Source of the DNA: Amaurobius ferox | Lineage: Eukaryota > Arthropoda > Arachnida > Araneae > Amaurobiidae | Length of the DNA stretch: 64,000 bases | Assembly: GCA_951213105.1 (NCBI GenBank) | Contig: OX578140.1 | Location: 124,871,965-124,935,964, forward strand | Direction of reading: 5' to 3' | In this document: in pieces, positions 46,755 to 57,684 of the stretch | Position numbering within the stretch: the first letter of the stretch is position 1 | Layout of the letters: every line of letters begins with the position of its first letter | The notes under the pieces: generated by a model | Databases searched by the model: none | Seen by the model: the letters and a program-made list of their open reading frames with translations, nothing else | Told to the model about the DNA's origin: nothing | Translations under genes and position numbers: made by a program

Positions 46755-48774
46755 TAATATTGTTTTATGTTAAGCTGCAACGATCACCTCTAGAGGAATT
46801 ATTCAATCTTTGATCTTAATATCCAGAGAAACCATGTTTGAATACCGAGTAGAAATGGAAATCCAGATGTGCTGGTACGTTGTAAAACATTTTCCAACAT
46901 TTACCAATTTTTTCATCTACTTTGTTGATAATTTAGGAAAACTATCAGAAAAGCCGAAATAACAGGTGTTCATGAAAATTCCTGCTTCATTTCAGGAATA
47001 TGCAGCTAATTATCGTCTGCCGAAGCGTTATTTTTGTATTTATATATATATATATATTATCATAACTATCAGGAACCTTACTCCCCATTACGGACAGTTG
47101 ATACCCCTGGAACTTTTAGTAACATGCTTGCAAATGTTTTTTAATGTAGTGGTTCCTCGGCCGTCCAAAGTGCTGCTCATGTCCCAGGATGAGTCAGTCG
47201 GTCTGGGCTTTCGCCAGTGTAGTGGTTCAAACCAGTAAAAACTATAGCCATTGGAGACGAAATAGTTAACGTACATAAAGCCACCCATCAAAATAGTCTA
47301 ACTCGGTTCAATTTTAAAAACGCATGGCTATAAATCTCTGCATCAGGTCATGTACTCGTGGGGTTGACAGCGTTTTATAGGTTTGTGTGTTTGTTTCATG
47401 CCTGGTTTCATTTATTTTTCAAATTGCAAGTCAGGTTACGGGTCTGGTGTCTTTACTTTTCAAGTTGCAAGTCGGGATGTTGGTCTACCCGCAGAAATTA
47501 ATTTTAAGTGTTATATCTTATCACATTTTTACGAGAGTAACTAGATAGCAACGTGAGCGTAGGTTACAAACTAAACCGCAGAAAACTGTGCATATGCGTT
47601 AGAGATCTAAAAACTTCAGATTTTAAAGATAATTTTAAGTAGAAGTTTAAAATACAATTCCTTTGGGGGTCGGGCATTCGAATCACATGCTGCGGTGTCG
47701 GATCGTGTGGCCGGTTGACTATTTTATTTGTTACGGGTACGTGTCGGGTTGCAGGTTGAAAATTTTCTGTGTTGCAGATGCGGGTTGGGTCAAATCTAAC
47801 ATATGCAGCGCTCTATAGTAGATATAGACCAAAGACATTTATCTTGTAATGTTCATTAAGAAGAAAACCATCTGCTTTCTGCAGAACAGTTACATTTGGC
47901 CATCCTACAGGACACGCTGGATGCCTACATACTAGACACATTTTCGCAATTTTGGCTACTTCACATAAAATAAAAGATTTTTTTTCTGTAAATCACGTAT
48001 CAATGAACAAACAACATCTTGATAAGTAGGCTAGTAGTTTTATTCAAACAACATCCTTTGTTTCAATAAAACGACTTGTATCATAAAATTTTACAACAAA
48101 TGTCTTATCCAATATAGAAAATTATTTTAGAAACACTATATCTACGTGCATAATGTTAAATAAACTCCTCCAGAATAAGAAAATGACTCATGAATCTGCC
48201 CATACGAACATGGCGGCTACAGTTTCGTAAGTATGAAACTTTGATGGGTATTTCTGATGGAGATCGTGAGGCCGGAGCTCAGACGTTAGAAATTTGATGC
48301 CTACTACGAGCAGGATTGAATTTATCCGTCTCCCTAATTACTCGAAAGATTTGTTCACATAGCAAGTTTTTTCTACCATTAAGAAAACTGCCTAACCATG
48401 CTAAATAGTACAAAAATATTTGAAACAGGTCAATAGATACTGTTATCTGCAATATACGGTTTTAATTTAGAACATGTGTCGGATATATATCAGTGTGTTA
48501 CATATATACATATCGTTGGTCACATGTATACATATCGTTTAACCGAGTTGCTGTGTTTCGGAATGACATACTTTGGTGGATAGTTCACTATTTATTTTCC
48601 CATTATAAAATTTGTTGCACAATGACTTTGATTCGTATTCCGAACTTGATGTCAATTCTGTGAACAGTTCCTTCAAATCAAAATTAGAAGCATACAACTC
48701 AGCTCTAGATTTAGATATAAGTAAGCTTTCTTCAACAGACGGGTGACGCTTAACATGACGCCACTATCACTTAA
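46755..48774. other. No gene; SINE-1 tail fragment near 47155-47235
   Basis: Contains a short TA run (47041-47058), and 47155-47235 has GGCCGTCCAAAG and GGTCTGGGCTTTCGCC, resembling the SINE-1 3' region. GGTTGCAGGTTG and CAAGTTGCAAGTCGGG words repeat loosely at 47420-47770. No coding signal. Confidence 0.4.
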
Positions 48775-50277
48775 ACGCGCAGTGTCAGTAAGTCAGTGCA
48801 CCAAATGCAACCCCGAGAGCTGATAAAACTTATATACTAATTTGACCAAGCGAAATCCAAATCTGAAGTTCTTTTTAAAATTAATCCTTGAATCTAGAGA
48901 AATATTCAGTTAAAGATTGAACTTTTTTGCTATTTTTGCTCTTATAATTTCAGATCGAAGATGTTACCACAACATAATGCAATTGTATGGACATGAGAGA
49001 TTTTGATGCTTAAAACAACATAGATGAAACAACCTCCATGATTCAGCAAAATATGAAAGTTAATATTGAGATATCATCCCAATTTGAATATTCAGAATAT
49101 GAATATTTTAGCCATGGAGGTATAGAGATTTGCTTCCTACTTTATTTTCCAATTCACATTTTAAACAATGAACTTAATACAAACTTTGTTTATAGATAGA
49201 TTGGTTGGACCTGAATTGTGACCCATAATATTAGAGATAATTATTCCCTTTTCTCCCATGGTATGAGCAGAAATTTAAAATTTGAGATTCAAATGTGAGG
49301 TATTGAACTTGATAAATTGGTTTGTTAGAGGTGTCTAAAGGAGATTAAATTAATTGCGTTATTCTAGGGGTAGTTGCAGTAGTATATATGGTTTGATATG
49401 GAGGAGTAAAAAAAATAATAATACTGAATGGGAGGGGTGTAGAGTTGACATGTGTCGACGGATATTAGAAGGGACGGTTGTGAATTTTGGCTGGAGTTAA
49501 TGCCCGCATGTTCTTGCTTCCCATGCATGGGCGTAGTGTACTTGGATGAGCGTAGCCTATAAAGCGCGCTGACTTTGTTAGTCACCTCTCTATAAGCGCA
49601 ATGTCAGTATGCCAAATACAACCCACAGATCTTAATAAACTTATATAGGATAATTCAACCAGATGGAATCACAATCTGAAATCCGTTTTTCAAATTATCC
49701 CTTATATCTGGAGAAACAGGCTCTCAAATTTTGAACTTTGTTACTATTACCTCAGACCGAAAGTGTTGTTGTTGTTGTTGTTGTTGTTGAAACCCAGACC
49801 GTCCGACCTACCAGAAAGGTGTAAGGTAACTGTTTGGACGGTCGGGAAGTGCCACCCAATTTAGACCGGAACCCAGCGGAGGAGGCATCCACAGGGACCG
49901 TACCCTCCTTCCCCTACCACCAACCTCTCGGAAGGACTTTCGGACCCACATGTTTAACGTGATCGTACTCCGCATGAACACGGCGGCAGTTTTGGCAGTG
50001 GCTGGAATCGAACCCGGGCAGACCGAAAGTGTTGTCATAATATGATGCAATTGTATAATCTTGAGTCTTTAATATCTGAAAAAAATAAGAAGAAAACTGT
50101 ATTCAACTCATGGAGTTATAAATAAGACCGCCTCCATGATTCACCTGAATAGGAAAGTTAATATTAAGAGGTAGGTCAACGCAATGTGAATATTCAGAAT
50201 AGGGATATTTTAAATCGTAGAGTTATAGAAACTTGCTTTCTGTTTTATCTTCAAATTCACGTTTTAAACAGCACTTT
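48775..50277 (+). repeat. Segment E, direct duplication (48775-49172 and 49590-50277)
   Basis: Both copies share, in order, GCA(A/G)TGTCAGTA, AATAAACTTATATA-like, ATCTGGAGAAA-like, CAGACCGAAAGTGTT-like, ATGATGCAATTGTAT, CCTCCATGATTCA, AAAGTTAATATT and TTTTAAACA. Copy 2 is longer because a SINE lies inside it; without the SINE the copies are similar in length. Divergence is substantial. Non-coding. Confidence 0.75.
49770..50018 (-). mobile_element. SINE-1 copy, 5'-truncated, 17-bp TSD, inside segment E
   Basis: Minus orientation with a (GTT)n tail complement at 49769-49790 and the body up to the B box (read on the minus strand as CCCGGGTTCGATTCC). The A box is absent, so insertion was 5'-truncated. 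CAGACCGAAAGTGTTGT flanks both sides (49753-49769 and 50019-50035). The homologous point in the first segment E copy (about 48952-48972) has no insertion. Confidence 0.95.
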
Positions 50278-50993
50278 TTGAATCTCTAACAAATTTGTTA
50301 TGAGTTCCTGGGACCCTTAATGTTTATGTGCATATTTAAAGCAGAAAATGTATGCATACATGGATACGTTTTGTGTTTTTGTTATTAATTCTTCAATATT
50401 CATTCCCTGTTTACTATATAAAAAGTTACGTCTATAGAAGTTTCACCCTCAGACTGTTTTCTGTCTTCTGAGTACAAGATTTTAACTTAGAAATGATTTA
50501 AAGAGAAATGTGTTGACGTAATAGTACAATGTATGTTTGCCATACTCTTGAATGCTTCAGCTTCTATTATTGATTATTTTATGTTGTTATAAGTTAAGAT
50601 GTTATTATATATTAAATGAATAAATATTATTTTCGCTTCATTGATAATTTTATTTCATAAAGGATATTTTATAATATTTAGGAATCCATATAATTTTCTT
50701 TCATTACTTTGAGTGTTTATGTAGCTGTATCATGGGAAATAAATAAACGTTCTATTTGCTCTGCTAAAAGCATTGCAAATAATTGCAAAACACTCTACGA
50801 TATCTTTGTGTAAGATTACACATTATCGATTATTTTTTTAATAGAAACATTTGAAACTAATGTCAGGAGTTACAAAAAACGCGAAAAACATTCTATCACT
50901 CTTCATATCTGGCGAAAAATAATTAAAAAGACTAATTATTTGTTCTCAAAGTAAAGTAAATATGCATACTGAGTAGATAGAAATAATGAAATA
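50278..50993. other. No gene
   Basis: AT-rich spacer with no recognised features. Confidence 0.5.
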
Positions 50994-52529
50994 AGTTGTG
51001 TCCCAAAGTTTTATGCACTTTAGTATAAGCAATAGATATCAGAAGAAGAAAATAAGAAATGCAATTTCATCGCTATATATTTAATAACGACTAATAAATA
51101 ATATAAGGTCACCTGTTTGATTTGTAGGTTTCAATAAACGAAGTAAACACAAAAAAAGCATCAAAAAACTTGTTTCAAAAGTTTATGCAGAAGTAACAAA
51201 AAACGTGGAAAATCAAAGTATGCAAATAAAGTAGTAATTTGCATAAAACAGTTCTGCAGACGTTATATATAAGACTGCTGCGTTTCACCCCTCACCATTC
51301 AGTACAATGCCGCGTATGAAACAGTTCACAAAAACGAAGTGTGTGAAATTTGGAGATTAAAAGCTTATGGAAAGTCTGTTCTTGATATCGCAAAAATATT
51401 AAATGGGTCAAAACGAGGCATTTATGCTGTGCTACAAAAAGAGAACGATTATAAAGTAAGAGATAGATCAGGCCGTCCAACATGTACCAGTTCTCGAGAT
51501 GGCAGAAAACTTTTCGTCTAACATCATCGACTCAAGAACTGTCGTTATCTGAAATGCAAAGTGAATCAGGTTTAAAAGTATTTCGATCTACTCCCTATTC
51601 ACAGACGTTTGCAAAGTAATTGCAATATAATGCTCGCACGTATGAAGCGAATTCCGAGTTTAACTGAAAATCATAAATTACGTCGTATGGAATGGGGTAG
51701 GGAACACATGAACTGGACCGACCAATGGATAAATGCTATATTTAGTGATGAAAGGAAATGGAATATTGATGGCCCAATTGGATGGGCAGCATACTGGCAT
51801 GACCTGCGCAAAGAACTGAGAGTTTTTTCAGTAGAAAACAACGTCGTTCCTTGATGGTGTGGGGAGCTTTTTGCTTTAATGGTACGTTATCCTCAGTCTT
51901 TCTTAACGGTAAGCAATACGCGTTAAATTACCAACAAACTTTAAAGGATCACATATTACCAGAAGCTGCGAATTTTGCAGGATCAAACTTCTATTTTTAG
52001 CACGATCATGCTCCTATTCATGCGGCAAATTCAACGAAACTTTAGTTGCAGTATAATAACATTATGGTATGGATTTTCCGGCCAAAAGTCCCAACTTGAA
52101 TCCCATAGAAAACATTTAGGGTATACTATCCTATAAGAGTTTATGCGAATAGGCGACAGTTTTCGTCTTTGGCCGAATTAAAGTGTGAAATTGAAAACTG
52201 CTGGTATAATTTAGACCCAGAAATTCTTCATTCTCTTATTCTGTCAATGCCATATCGTATTTTTCAAGTTATGAAACGAAATGGACATCACATTCGATAA
52301 ATAACTTCCCTTTTTGTTATTTGTGCATAAACTTTTGAAGCAAGTTAGTTGATGCTTTTTTTGTGTTTACTTCGTTTATTGAAACCTGCAAATCAAACAG
52401 GTATATTCACGGTCTTATATTGTTTATTAGTCGTTATTAAATATATAGCTATGAAATTGTATTTTTTATTTTCTTCTTCTTCTGATATTATTGCTTATAC
52501 TAAAGTGCACAAACTTTTGAGACGTACCT
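50994..52529 (+). mobile_element. Tc1-like transposon with ~215-bp terminal inverted repeats
   Basis: 50994-51208 and 52317-52529 are inverted copies: AGTATAAGCAATAGATATCA, ATATATTTAATAACGACTAA, CCTGTTTGATTTG and GAAGTAAACACAAAAAAAGC on the left all recur reversed on the right. TA flanks at 50992-50993 and 52530-52531. Total 1536 bases with one decayed transposase gene. Such long repeats are unusual against the 20-60 bases of standard Tc1 elements. Confidence 0.9.
51307..52300 (+). pseudogene. Tc1/Tc3-type transposase, broken
   Basis: Readable pieces: DNA-binding domain VCEIWRLKAYGKSVLDIAKI with VRDRSGRPT (51339-51485); LRRMEWGREHMNWTDQW followed by the first catalytic region FSDERKWNIDGPIGWAAYWH (51740-51800); LMVWGAFCFNGTLS-like words at 51855-51890; the second catalytic region around F*HDHAPIHAA (51990-52025), where the codon before HD is a stop; the third region SPNLNPIENI (52090-52115), where the usual SPDLNPIEN has N for D but keeps the glutamate; and a C-terminus LILSMPYRIFQVMKRNGHHIR ending at 52300. 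Length of about 330 codons is normal. Several frameshifts and stops make it inactive. Confidence 0.9.
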
Positions 52530-52669
52530 TACTTATTTCGTAACTTGTAGAGCCACCGTTGAACAAACTAGTACTTTATCATTGCACCTACTAGTTTACG
52601 AAATCGTACTGCAGCATTTCCACTCATGTTTGCTGCACGGATTTTCACAATTTCGGCACATTTAGGTGC

Positions 52670-53053
52670 TGTTGTTGAGACCCAGACCGTCCAACCTACC
52701 AGAAAGGTGTAAGGTAACTGTTTGGACGACCGGGAAGTGCCACCCAATTTAGACCAGAACCCAGTGGGGGAGGCATCCACAGAGACCGTACCCGCCTTCC
52801 CCTACCACCAACCTCTCGGAAGGACTTACAGACCCACATGTTTAACGTGATCGTACTCCGCATGAGCACGGCGGCAGTTGTGGCAGCGTGCAAATCCAGC
52901 GCGCAAAACCACCGGGCTACCGCGCCCGAAATGTGCCAACAGCAAACGGTGTTCCCAGGTGGTCACCCACCCAAGTACTAACCGCGCCCGATGCTGCCTG
53001 ACTTCGGTGATCTAACGAGAACCGGTGTTTTCAGCACGGTACGGCCGTTGGTC
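52670..53053 (-). mobile_element. Composite 5S-tRNA SINE with 16-bp TSD
   Basis: On the minus strand the order is a 5S rRNA-like head (53052-52932), a short ATTTC joint, a tRNA-like head with A box TAGCCCGGTGGTTTTGCGC and a decayed B box (52929-52890), the SINE-1 body and a short (CAA)n tail. CGGCACATTTAGGTGC flanks the whole at 52654-52669 and 53054-53069, so 5S and tRNA parts were inserted as one transcript. It thus has two potential pol III internal promoters. The remaining SINE-1 copies here lack the 5S part. Confidence 0.88.
52932..53052 (-). pseudogene. 5S rRNA-derived head of the SINE (not a 5S gene)
   Basis: Minus strand reads CCAACGGCCGTACC, CACCGGTTCTCG, GATCACCGAAGTCAGGCAGC, GGGCGCGGTTAGTACTTGGG and GGTGACCACCTGGGAACACC, matching arthropod 5S rRNA along its full length of about 120 bases, including the internal control region. 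Differences at normally fixed positions and the lack of a terminator T run at its 3' end (it runs into the tRNA-like part) show it is a SINE module. It supports an arthropod source. Confidence 0.88.
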
Positions 53054-53520
53054 CGGCACATTTAGGTGCAAAGGATTTAAAGCTGTAACATTTGCAAAGC
53101 ATGACAAAAATTCTCCACTGTCCATATTCGGAGAATAATGAAATAATTCCTAGGTGGTAAATTTGCGAAATGTTCTTATAGCCATGTTCTGGTGACCATG
53201 GCCCTAGGGAAAGATGTATTGTTCTATTGAAATAACCATATAAACTATGGGCGTAAGAGAATCACGAAAGAATGCATACGATTTTCATGAGAAAAGACAT
53301 AACCTGACCCATTCAACTATTCATCTAGACGTTCGATACGTCCTCGCACGTGCCAGTTAAATGCGCATCAGAGCATTCCACAACTTTCATTTGACCGTTA
53401 TATAGACAGTTATTGTTTATAAGACGGTTCGGTTGCTTAATTCGCATTCAACCAGATATGCACCCTCCCATCCTCTAAAAATAATCGGAAACGCAATTCA
53501 CCGACCATCATAAAAAGGTT

Positions 53521-53605
53521 GTTGTTGCTCCAACCGAGTGTCGCACCCCGGATCTTCGAAATAGCCAGCCGATGCTTTACCGTTAAGCTACTGGGACGAA
53601 ATTGC
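53521..53605 (-). mobile_element. SINE-2 head fragment
   Basis: Minus strand reads GTCCCAGTAGCTTAACGG then GCATCGGCTGGC, parallel to the tRNA-like head at 55505-55578. The flanking AAGTGGACTCTGCA word is also shared, so both come from one family. B box decayed. Confidence 0.6.
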
Positions 53606-53949
53606 AAGCTATTATCGTTGAAGTGGACTCTGCATTCTCCACCCTCTAATGTCAGATTGGCGGGCAACTGACAATCTGACTGATCTCCTCCTGCTATTTT
53701 TTACCTCAGGTTAGCTTCATGACACTGCTATTTTTACCCAGGTTAGTATCCTGAGTAGTCATTATCCTCCTAATTTGAAATCGACTCTCCATATCCCAGA
53801 GTCCACTGAATCGGTGCCAGTCGTACTAGGGTAACTTTCAGACGTCAGATATCTTAAGAAAAATATCTTAAATTTTGTACTACTCTCAGCCAAATTTCTG
53901 GGGAAAATTGGGGTGTCAAAAAATGTTTCTTAAAATGCTGGTATCTATG

Positions 53950-55080
53950 TGTTGTGGAAAAAGTTATTACTTACGGTTCTGCTATATGGGGTAAAAAACG
54001 AAAAAAAAAATTGCAAATCAAAAAATTTCTTTCACTCCAAAGGTTCTTCCTTCTAAAAATCTGCCCAGGCTACTGTACAACATCTAATATCTCCTTATTT
54101 TCCCTCACTTGTATTCCCCCCATTCATTTTACAATTTCAACCCTCTATAATAAATTTAATTTTTGGAAACAAAAAATTGATTTCTTTTCTTCTCCCTCCC
54201 TCCCGCCTACCTCTGATTTTGATTTCCTTGTTCCTTTCTCTAACTTTCGCCCCTCTAAATGGTTCGTAAATTTAGTTAACAGAATGGATAAAAACTCTGC
54301 CATTTATAATATATATACTGATTGTTCAAATATTGACAATAACACTGATTTTTCAGTCTGTATTTTTAAGCACGATGTTCTGGAAAAGGTTCTCTCCTAT
54401 AAACTTGACAACAGGAATATAGTAACCCCTGTTAATATTTTTTCGGATAGCCTCTCTTCCATTCAAGCTCTTAACTCAATAAAAAATAAATCTAATTATC
54501 TTAACTCCATTAAATCCAAAGCTCTCCTTGCCAAAAACCTTGTCAATATTTCTTGGGTAAAAGCTCACAATAACATATCTGGAAATGAAATTGCTGATCA
54601 CCATGCCAGAATTGTTGCTGTCTCTGGTTCCCCTCTTACTATTCCCTTTCCTTAACGCTCCTCTTAAAATGTTGTAAATCTCATATCCTTAATCTTTGGC
54701 AAAATTATCTTTATGATTATATTTCCACCAGGACTGGTGATCCGGCTAGAATCCTGTCTTACCTCCCTATCGTCAATCCTAATTTACAAATTTTTAATAA
54801 ATACCTCATTTACTTTCTTACTGGTCATGGTCCCTTTCTTGATTACCTATACTTTTTCAAAATTAAATCCACCTCTAACTGTATTTGCAATAAATTTGGT
54901 GACGTTGACCATTACATTTTCGATTGTCCTTTTCCAAAAAATTTTCTTCTCTGCAAACCCTCCCCCTCTAATAAACCAATTTAGTTCTCCAAAGTTCGTT
55001 CAAATCCCTCTTCAGTAGATAAAATTAAAAACTGTATTCTTGTTGCCATGGAAATTTCTAATAAAGTGGCCTAAGCTTAT
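53950..55080 (+). pseudogene. LINE C-terminal fragment with RNase H domain
   Basis: 3' part of a non-LTR retrotransposon polyprotein. The 233-codon frame ending at 54655 starts in the reverse-transcriptase thumb (VITYGSAIWG) and continues into an RNase H domain: YTDCSNID (first catalytic Asp, about residue 121), FSDSLSSIQALNSI (second Asp) and ISWVKAHNNISGNEIADHHA (His and last Asp). RNase H removes the RNA strand after reverse transcription. A frameshift at about 54650 moves the rest into another frame, where LYDYISTRTGDPARILSYLP leads to a zinc-knuckle-like SNCICNKFGDVDHYIFDCP (C-x-C...H-x4-C) and a stop after ISNKVA at 55073. An RNase H plus this C-terminus is found in I/R1-Jockey-group LINEs. 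The 5' end is missing. 55074-55320 is AT-rich 3' UTR. Confidence 0.9.
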
Positions 55081-55320
55081 GAGTAGATTCTGCTCTCAAT
55101 AAATTTTGATCAATGAATCCTTTTATTTCATTCTTATTAACTTATATTATGAACTTATTGTGTTCCCTCCTTTTTTTATGATATTTTTATCTATATTCGC
55201 AATAACCCTTTTATCATTTTTGTAAAATGGACGTACTTGTCGAGTTCAAATATAATGTAAAACTGTTTGTTTAATCACAATATTTTTCATCAATTACTAT
55301 ATTTTTAGACCAAAATAAAA

Positions 55321-55588
55321 GTTCGTTTGGCGGGATGGTAGACCTTTAGTGCCTCCTGAGTGCAGGAGGTATCCTTTCCCGGCCGTGCAGCCAGCTACTC
55401 TAAACCCACTATGTGAGTCGCACGGTCTGGGGTCTTCATACCTACGACATCTTTGCACTAACCTACAAGCACGATTTATTCGGGCCCTATTACAAGAGCC
55501 TTGCTGGCCCAACCTGGAATCGAACCCTGGATCTTCGAACTGGTCAGCTGATGCTCTTCCATTGAGCTACTGGGACGAAATTGCCAGT
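55321..55588 (-). mobile_element. tRNA-derived SINE-2
   Basis: Minus strand: A box TAGCTCAATGGAAGAGC and B box GGTTCGATTCC within a tRNA-like head that starts GTCCCAGTAGCTC at about 55578, then a body with TGGGCCAGCAAGGC and a tail ending near 55321. It abuts the 3' end of the LINE fragment. Its body differs from SINE-1. No clear TSD found. Confidence 0.8.
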
Positions 55589-56467
55589 TCTTATTGTTGA
55601 AGTGGACTCTGCAAGGTCTGTAGTTTAATGTGTTTTCTGTAAGATATACACCCACAATCCTCTAGATATAACTGGAAAAGGGACTCATCAAACGTCATAT
55701 AAAGAGTTCTTTGTTTATGTTATGGGTCGATAACTTAACGCTATTTTCGCCAGATATACACCCTCCAATTCACTAGAAATAACTGAAACCAGAATTCACC
55801 AACCATCATTAAAAGGTCTGTAGTTTAATGAGTTTCCTGTAATATTACATCCACCATCCTCGAGATATAATTGGAAAAGGGATTCATCGAACGTCATATA
55901 AAGAGTTCCTTGTTTATATTACAGGTCGGCAACTTAACGCGCTTTTCGCCAGATATACTCCCTCCAATTCACTAGAAATAACTGAATATGGAATTAATTC
56001 ATCGACAGTCATATTACAGGTCGGTATCTAGATGCGTTTGCCATTAGATATACACCCTCCCATCTTCTAGAAATAACCAGGGCTGTCCCGAAAGGGTACT
56101 CGCTGTATGAGCCGCGCACTCTCAAGACAATTTTGAAAAATACAGAGTACTTGCTGCGTACTCTCAAGGTCTCAAGAAAGTTTTTGTATTTGCTGGTTTT
56201 GGGGCAACTTTCAACAAAGTTCAGCCTTTTGCTTTTGCTTGTCATTTACAAACTTGAATGGAAACAAATGAGGAAATGAGGAAAACCGCCTGAACCCCCC
56301 AAGCCTCAAAATAGTATCCTGCGTACGACCAGAAGAGGAATGAAAAAGTGATGAAAGTGGCAACTGCCATCTTGGGCTTGGATAGACGACCAGTCAAATG
56401 TCAGTCAGCGCGGCGCGGTATAAAAAAATAGAAAGCGTTCCAAGTTACAAAAGTATCCATATCTGTT

Positions 56468-56897
56468 AATATATATATATATTAATATATGACCTGTTAA
56501 TCATTAGGCCATTAATATTGTGTAAAAAGTTATTTATAGGCTTAAAATTGCCAATTATATGGCCTAAATGATTCAAAAATTTTCAAGCGAGGCAGCCCTC
56601 CCCCCATTCACCCACCCACCAGGGACTCCGCCCATTGGAACCCCGTAATTTCAATACTTTTAAATGAGACAGCATCGCATAATATATATATATATATTAA
56701 TATATGACCTGTTAAACATTAGGCCATTAATATTGTGTAAAAAGTTATTTATAGGCTTAAAATTGCCAATTATATGGCCTAAATGATTCAAAAATTTTCA
56801 AGGGAGGCAGCCCTCCCCCCTTCACCCACCCACCAGGGACTCCGCCCCTTGGAACCCCGTAATTTCAATACTTTTAAATGAGACAGCATCGCATACT
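56468..56897. repeat. 215-bp tandem duplication
   Basis: GACCTGTTAA occurs at 56491 and 56706; the 215-base unit between them (TATATATTAATATATGACC to GACAGCATCGCATA) is repeated with only a few differences, such as AGCGAGGC/AGGGAGGC. This points to a recent event. Contains a C-rich stretch (CCCTCCCCCC) but no gene. Confidence 0.92.
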
Positions 56898-57175
56898 TCC
56901 AATAATTTTCTTCAGGATACCCCTGGAAATAACTAGAAATGGGATTTACCTTCCGTCATGTAAGCAGTTATTTGTTTATATGGCAGGTCGATAGCTTAGT
57001 GCGTGATCCACCAGATATCCCCACCCCCACCCCATCCCATGGAATTAACTTGAAACGAGATTCATCGATTGTCATATTAACATTTCTTTGTTTATATGAC
57101 AAGTAACTTATGGCTTTCCTCCAGGTATACAGCCTCATATTCTCTGGAATTAAGTGGAAACAGAAATAATTGATT

Positions 57176-57676
57176 GATTCATTCTATTTTTAAGATTTAA
57201 ATCCATTAACATATACAAGGTTTGGGGCTGAAGTGCCTCCTACAACTATTTTACGCATTGGGTAATTATGCCGTTGCAAGTGCGAAACTGTCAGTTGTAG
57301 AATGTAGATTAGATGAATTGGGTGCGATTTGAGGTGTTAACTTTGGCCTTTACGCAGCTCATGAAAAACACAGTGAGCCTATAGTCCAGCTTGTTTTATT
57401 GTAACATTTTGCGGCAATGAAACTTATACAGAAATAACTAAATATTAAGCACATGAGAGGAGGAGATGCAGAAAGCTATGCGAAAATTTTTCCTCACCCT
57501 ACCCTCCACAATATCACATTTACGTTACATGTCCCCAGTGTTAGGCCGCGTTTAATTATTGTCGTATCGTATTAATGCGTGCGAAAAGTAATTTTTCTTC
57601 TAAATTCTTGAAAATTTGGATTTTAAAAGAAAGCCTTTCAGATCTTACTGAATACATTTTGAGCATTTTCCGTAAA
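57176..57676. other. No gene
   Basis: AT-rich spacer between the minisatellite and the hAT shell. No gene recognised. Confidence 0.5.
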
Positions 57677-57684
57677 CATGCCTG

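Larger units (their letters stand above)
53400..57175. repeat. ~95-bp minisatellite array, split by several insertions
   Basis: Units contain CCAGATATACACCCTCCAAT, CTAGAAATAACTG, AATTCACCAACCATCAT or CATCGAACGTCATATAAAG, and GGTCG(A/G)TAACTTAA. They occur at 53400-53520, 55600-56090 (a higher-order unit of about 200 bases repeats at 55613 and 55813) and 56925-57175. A LINE fragment, tRNA-like SINE pieces and a 215-bp duplication lie between, indicating one old array broken by later insertions. Confidence 0.7.

Noticed and set aside
52932..53052. Possible functional 5S rRNA gene
   Set aside because: No T-run terminator, runs into a tRNA-like module, and sits within a 16-bp target duplication together with the SINE.
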